Assembly (NCBI GenBank): GCA_964612085.1
Contig: CAZTCJ010000086.1
Span: forward strand, 1-15,411
Direction of reading: 5' to 3'
From: CAZTCJ01 sp964612085
GTDB lineage: Bacteria > Pseudomonadota > Alphaproteobacteria > JAJFIK01
DNA length: 15,411 bases
Positions 12,598 to 15,411 of this stretch are shown here, one piece after another. The translations under genes were made by a program, and so were the position numbers. The stretch's first letter is position 1. Every line of letters begins with the position of its first letter. The notes below the pieces were generated by a model. That model made no database searches. It was not told where the DNA came from and saw only the letters and a program-made list of their open reading frames with translations.

Positions 12598-13978
12598 CGT
12601 CGTCTCCCTCATCCAAATGTCCGGAGACGGCGGCGCCGATGCGCGCGCTGTTCTCAGCGAGCCAGGCGCTCACATGGGCGCTGAGCGCCTCGCGCGCGGG
12701 CTCGAACGGCACATCCTCGAGCGCCTGCGCCACGAAGGCCTCCACCAGCAAGGCCTTGGCCTGCGGTTCCGGAATACCGCGCGAGCGCAGATAGAAAATG
12801 GATTCAGAATCCAAATCCCCGACGGTCGCGCCGTGGCTGCACTTCACGTCATCCGCATAGATCTCAAGTTCCGGCTTGGTATCGATTTCCGCACCTTCGC
12901 TGAGCAGTAGGGTCTGGCAGAGCTGATAGCCGTCCGTACGCTGGGCGTCCTGGCGCACGATCACCTTGCCCTGGAAGACGGCCCGCGCCTTGTCGCCAAG
13001 GACATTCTTAAAGAGTTCGTGGCTTTCGCAATCGGGCAGAGCGTGATCGATCACCGTGGTGTTATCGCAATGCTGCGTTTCCACCAGCAAGGCCGCGCCG
13101 GAGACGCGCGCAAAGCCGTTCGGCGCGCCGAACCGCACCATGACATCGTTGCGGGTCAGCCGCCCGCCAGTGGTCATGGCGAAGGTCTCATAACGGGCGC
13201 CCTCGCCCAGATGCGCTTGCGCCGACGCAAGATGTAGAGCATTGCGCCCATCCCCTTGCGCCTTGACATGGTGAATGGTCGCGCCGTCACCCACACTGAT
13301 CCCGGTACCGATGGTTGTGATACGGTCCGTTTCGTCATGGCCCGTATGACTTTCCAGTAGAACCGCCCGCGCGCCCTTCTCCGCCACGATGAGGCTGCGC
13401 GTATGGGCCGCGTGCCCGGCCATGGCCTTAGTGGAGAGATACATCAGCCAAATCGGCTTTTGGACGGTGATATTTTCCGCGATGCGCAGAACTGCCCCAT
13501 CCTGCATGAGAGCCAGATTCAATCCGTTTACCGCATGATGGCTCGCCTCACCCGCCGTTCCCAGATGTTCCTGAAGCCAATCGGACGGCGTCTCCAGGGC
13601 ATCGCGCAGGGAGATCAACTCGACGCCGTCGGGCAGCCCATCGAGCCGGGAAAGATCGCGCCGGAAATATCCGTCCACGAACACCATGACATACGCATCG
13701 AGCCCTTCGAACGGATCCTGGGTCAGATCCTCCCGCAGGATGGCGCCCTCGGCCGGGTCCGACAGGGCATAGGCCTGTCTCAAGGCGCGTTTGATATCGG
13801 TGTATTTCCACTCCTCGACGCGCGCATGGGGCAGACCGAGGGTCTCAAAACTGCGCATGCCCGCTTCCCGCAGGCTCGCCACCCAGGGCGTGCCCGCGCC
13901 GGGCAAATTCTTGCGCGCCTCCTGGAACTGCGCAAGAAAGCCGCGTTCCGTATCGTCTAATGTGACAGGGACAGACAT
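12587..13978 (-). CDS. sufD: Fe-S cluster assembly protein SufD
   Basis: A 463-residue scaffold subunit that pairs with SufB and binds SufC in the SufBC2D complex, where clusters are built and iron is acquired. The C-terminal signature KCSHGATVGDLDSESIFYLRSRG contains the conserved histidine and the SufC-contact region. The middle is a parallel beta-helix-like stretch (GDGATIHHVKAQGDGRNALHLASAQA), and the N-terminal helical domain carries VEEWKYTD, common to SufD. Its length is typical. The start at 13978 has a weak purine-rich ribosome binding site. Nineteen bases separate it from sufC. Confidence 0.92.
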   Translation of the reverse strand: MSVPVTLDDTERGFLAQFQEARKNLPGAGTPWVASLREAGMRSFETLGLPHARVEEWKYTDIKRALRQAYALSDPAEGAILREDLTQDPFEGLDAYVMVFVDGYFRRDLSRLDGLPDGVELISLRDALETPSDWLQEHLGTAGEASHHAVNGLNLALMQDGAVLRIAENITVQKPIWLMYLSTKAMAGHAAHTRSLIVAEKGARAVLLESHTGHDETDRITTIGTGISVGDGATIHHVKAQGDGRNALHLASAQAHLGEGARYETFAMTTGGRLTRNDVMVRFGAPNGFARVSGAALLVETQHCDNTTVIDHALPDCESHELFKNVLGDKARAVFQGKVIVRQDAQRTDGYQLCQTLLLSEGAEIDTKPELEIYADDVKCSHGATVGDLDSESIFYLRSRGIPEPQAKALLVEAFVAQALEDVPFEPAREALSAHVSAWLAENSARIGAAVSGHLDEGDDDGF

Positions 13979-13997
13979 TCCGTACTGCTCTTTCTTC

Positions 13998-14747
13998 TTA
14001 GGCCGCGCTGGCGATCAGATTTTCGTAGCCCACTTCTTCAAGCTCCAGGGCAAGTTCCTTGCCGCCGGAACGCACGATCCGGCCGCCGGCCAGGATGTGC
14101 ACATGATCGGGCACGATATAGCTCAGCAGACGCTGGTAATGGGTGATGACGATCATGGAGCGCTCCGGCGAGCGCAGGGCGTTGACGCCTTCCGCCACCA
14201 GTTTCAGCGCATCGATGTCGAGGCCGGAATCGGTTTCGTCCAGCACCGCGAGCTTGGGCTCCAGAAGCGCCATTTGCAGAATTTCGTTGCGCTTTTTCTC
14301 GCCGCCCGAAAAGCCCACATTGAGCGGGCGCTTCAACATCTCCTCGCTGACATTCAAAGCCTTGGCCTTGGCGCGGGCGAGTTTCAGAAAATCGATGGCC
14401 GACAGTTCTTCCTCACCGCGCGCCTTGCGCTGGGCATTGAGCGCCGTGCGCAGAAAGGTCATGGTGGCCACGCCCGGAATTTCCACCGGGTACTGAAAAG
14501 CCAGAAAAACGCCGGCAGCGGCCCGTTCGTCCGCTTCCATCTCAAGCAGATCCTGACCGTCGAAGCTCACCGAGCCGCCGGTCACCTCGTAACCGTCCCG
14601 GCCCGACAGGACGTAAGACAAGGTACTCTTGCCAGAGCCGTTGGGCCCCATGATGGCGTGCACTTCGCCCTTGCCCACTTTCAGATCGAGCCCTTTGAGG
14701 ATGGCCTTATCCTGAACGCTGGCCTGCAGATTTTGAATATCCAACAT
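13998..14747 (-). CDS. sufC: Fe-S cluster assembly ATPase SufC
   Basis: A 249-residue ABC-type ATPase that drives conformational change of the SufBCD scaffold; it is soluble, not a transporter. Walker A is GPNGSGKST (34-42), the ABC signature is SGGEKKRNE near residue 148, Walker B with its glutamate is LAVLDETDSGLD, and the switch histidine is in MIVITHYQR. SGGEKKRNE and ETDSGLD are characteristic of SufC rather than other ABC proteins. AAGGAA lies seven bases before ATG 14747. It follows sufB by 35 bases. Confidence 0.95.
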   Translation of the reverse strand: MLDIQNLQASVQDKAILKGLDLKVGKGEVHAIMGPNGSGKSTLSYVLSGRDGYEVTGGSVSFDGQDLLEMEADERAAAGVFLAFQYPVEIPGVATMTFLRTALNAQRKARGEEELSAIDFLKLARAKAKALNVSEEMLKRPLNVGFSGGEKKRNEILQMALLEPKLAVLDETDSGLDIDALKLVAEGVNALRSPERSMIVITHYQRLLSYIVPDHVHILAGGRIVRSGGKELALELEEVGYENLIASAA

Positions 14748-14782
14748 GTTTTTTCCTTCGAAATCCGGATACGGACGGCGCG

Positions 14783-15411
14783 TCAGCCGACGCTGCCTTC
14801 AAGCGAAATGCCGACGAGTTTCTGGGCTTCCACCGCAAACTCCATGGGCAGTTGCTGCAACACGTCGCGGGCAAACCCGTTGACGATCAGCGCCAGCGCC
14901 TCTTCCTCGCCGATGCCCCGCTGCAGGCAGTAGAAAAGCTGCTCGTCGGAGACTTTCGAGGTGGTGGCTTCGTGTTCGATCTGGGCGCTCGGATTGCGGC
15001 TTTCAATATAAGGCACCGTATGCGCGCCGCAGTCGCCGCCGATCAGGAGCGAGTCGCACTGGGTGAAATTGCGCGCGCCCGACGCCTTGGGGCTGATGCG
15101 CACAAGACCGCGATAGGTGTTATCGGCGCGGCCGGCGGAAATGCCCTTGGAAATGATCCGGCTACGGGTGTTCTTGCCCAGATGGATCATCTTGGTTCCG
15201 GTATCCGCCTGCTGATAATTATTGGTGATGGCGATGGAGTAGAACTCACCCACCGAATTATCGCCCTGCAGAATGCAGCTCGGATATTTCCAGGTCACCG
15301 CCGAACCGGTCTCAACTTGCGTCCAGGAGATTTTTGCGTTGTCCTCCCGGCAGTCGCCGCGCTTGGTGACGAAAATGTAGATCCCGCCTTTGCCGTTCTC
15401 GTCGCCGGGAT
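14783..15411 (-). CDS. sufB: Fe-S cluster assembly protein SufB, C-terminal part
   Basis: About 209 C-terminal residues of SufB; the gene runs off the right edge, with its N-terminus beyond 15411. SufB is the scaffold subunit that receives sulfur from SufS and holds the nascent cluster. Segments visible are IYIFVTKRGDC near the edge, ISWTQVETGSAVTWKYPSC, GEFYSIAITNNYQQADTGTK, MIHLGKNTRSRIISKGISAG, a C-terminal GDCGAHTVPYIE and EHEATTSKVSDEQLFYCLQRG. These match SufB rather than SufD. The GTG at 15296-15298 that could look like a start is internal. The promoter and any IscR-type regulator of the operon are outside the window. Confidence 0.95.
   Translation of the reverse strand, partial: PGDENGKGGIYIFVTKRGDCREDNAKISWTQVETGSAVTWKYPSCILQGDNSVGEFYSIAITNNYQQADTGTKMIHLGKNTRSRIISKGISAGRADNTYRGLVRISPKASGARNFTQCDSLLIGGDCGAHTVPYIESRNPSAQIEHEATTSKVSDEQLFYCLQRGIGEEEALALIVNGFARDVLQQLPMEFAVEAQKLVGISLEGSVG

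Noticed and set aside
13791..14933. 380-residue open frame on the plus strand
   Set aside because: It is antisense across sufD, sufC and sufB, all clearly recognisable.

Overview
This window is most likely from an alphaproteobacterial chromosome. The evidence is the high GC content, a ParE with alphaproteobacterial wording, an RhlE-type DEAD-box helicase ending in the PAFLMRPVRA-like tail, a DgcB-like diguanylate cyclase, and above all a suf operon in the order sufB-C-D-S-T-A. I cannot name the genus from sequence alone. The assembly is a draft: a run of exactly 100 N (7397-7496) marks a scaffold gap, and at least one gene is frameshifted.

Layout, left to right. (1) The 3' end of parE (topoisomerase IV subunit B) runs in from the left edge and ends in a possible terminator. 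(2) A 400-base intergenic stretch carries a candidate promoter and long leader, followed by an RhlE-like RNA helicase. That gene is split by a one-base deletion and also has DEAA in place of the DEAD box. (3) On the minus strand lie a secreted outer-membrane beta-barrel protein, a gamma-glutamylcyclotransferase-like protein and a coniferyl-aldehyde-dehydrogenase-like enzyme, with clear hairpin terminators between several units. (4) On the plus strand, divergent from the dehydrogenase, is a cytoplasmic GGEEF diguanylate cyclase with an intact I-site. (5) After the scaffold gap, which has two copies of the same 15-bp repeat on each side, come a crotonase-fold enzyme (PaaG-like isomerase rather than hydratase by its residues) and a membrane-anchored TPR protein in one likely operon. 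(6) A TfoX-N-domain protein (minus) and a membrane-anchored glycerophosphodiester phosphodiesterase (plus) are divergent. (7) The right third is the suf iron-sulfur cluster assembly operon, transcribed right to left and cut by the window edge inside sufB.

How the genes work together: only the suf operon is a clear functional unit. SufB, SufC and SufD form the scaffold ATPase complex, SufS supplies sulfur from cysteine, and SufT and SufA act in maturation and delivery. The rest is ordinary housekeeping or accessory gene content. I see no phage, IS element, CRISPR array, rRNA or tRNA, and no convincing new multi-gene system. The most useful second looks are the damaged helicase, the minisatellite at the assembly gap, the catalytic-residue substitutions in the crotonase and cyclotransferase homologues, and several RNA hairpins at translation starts and stops.
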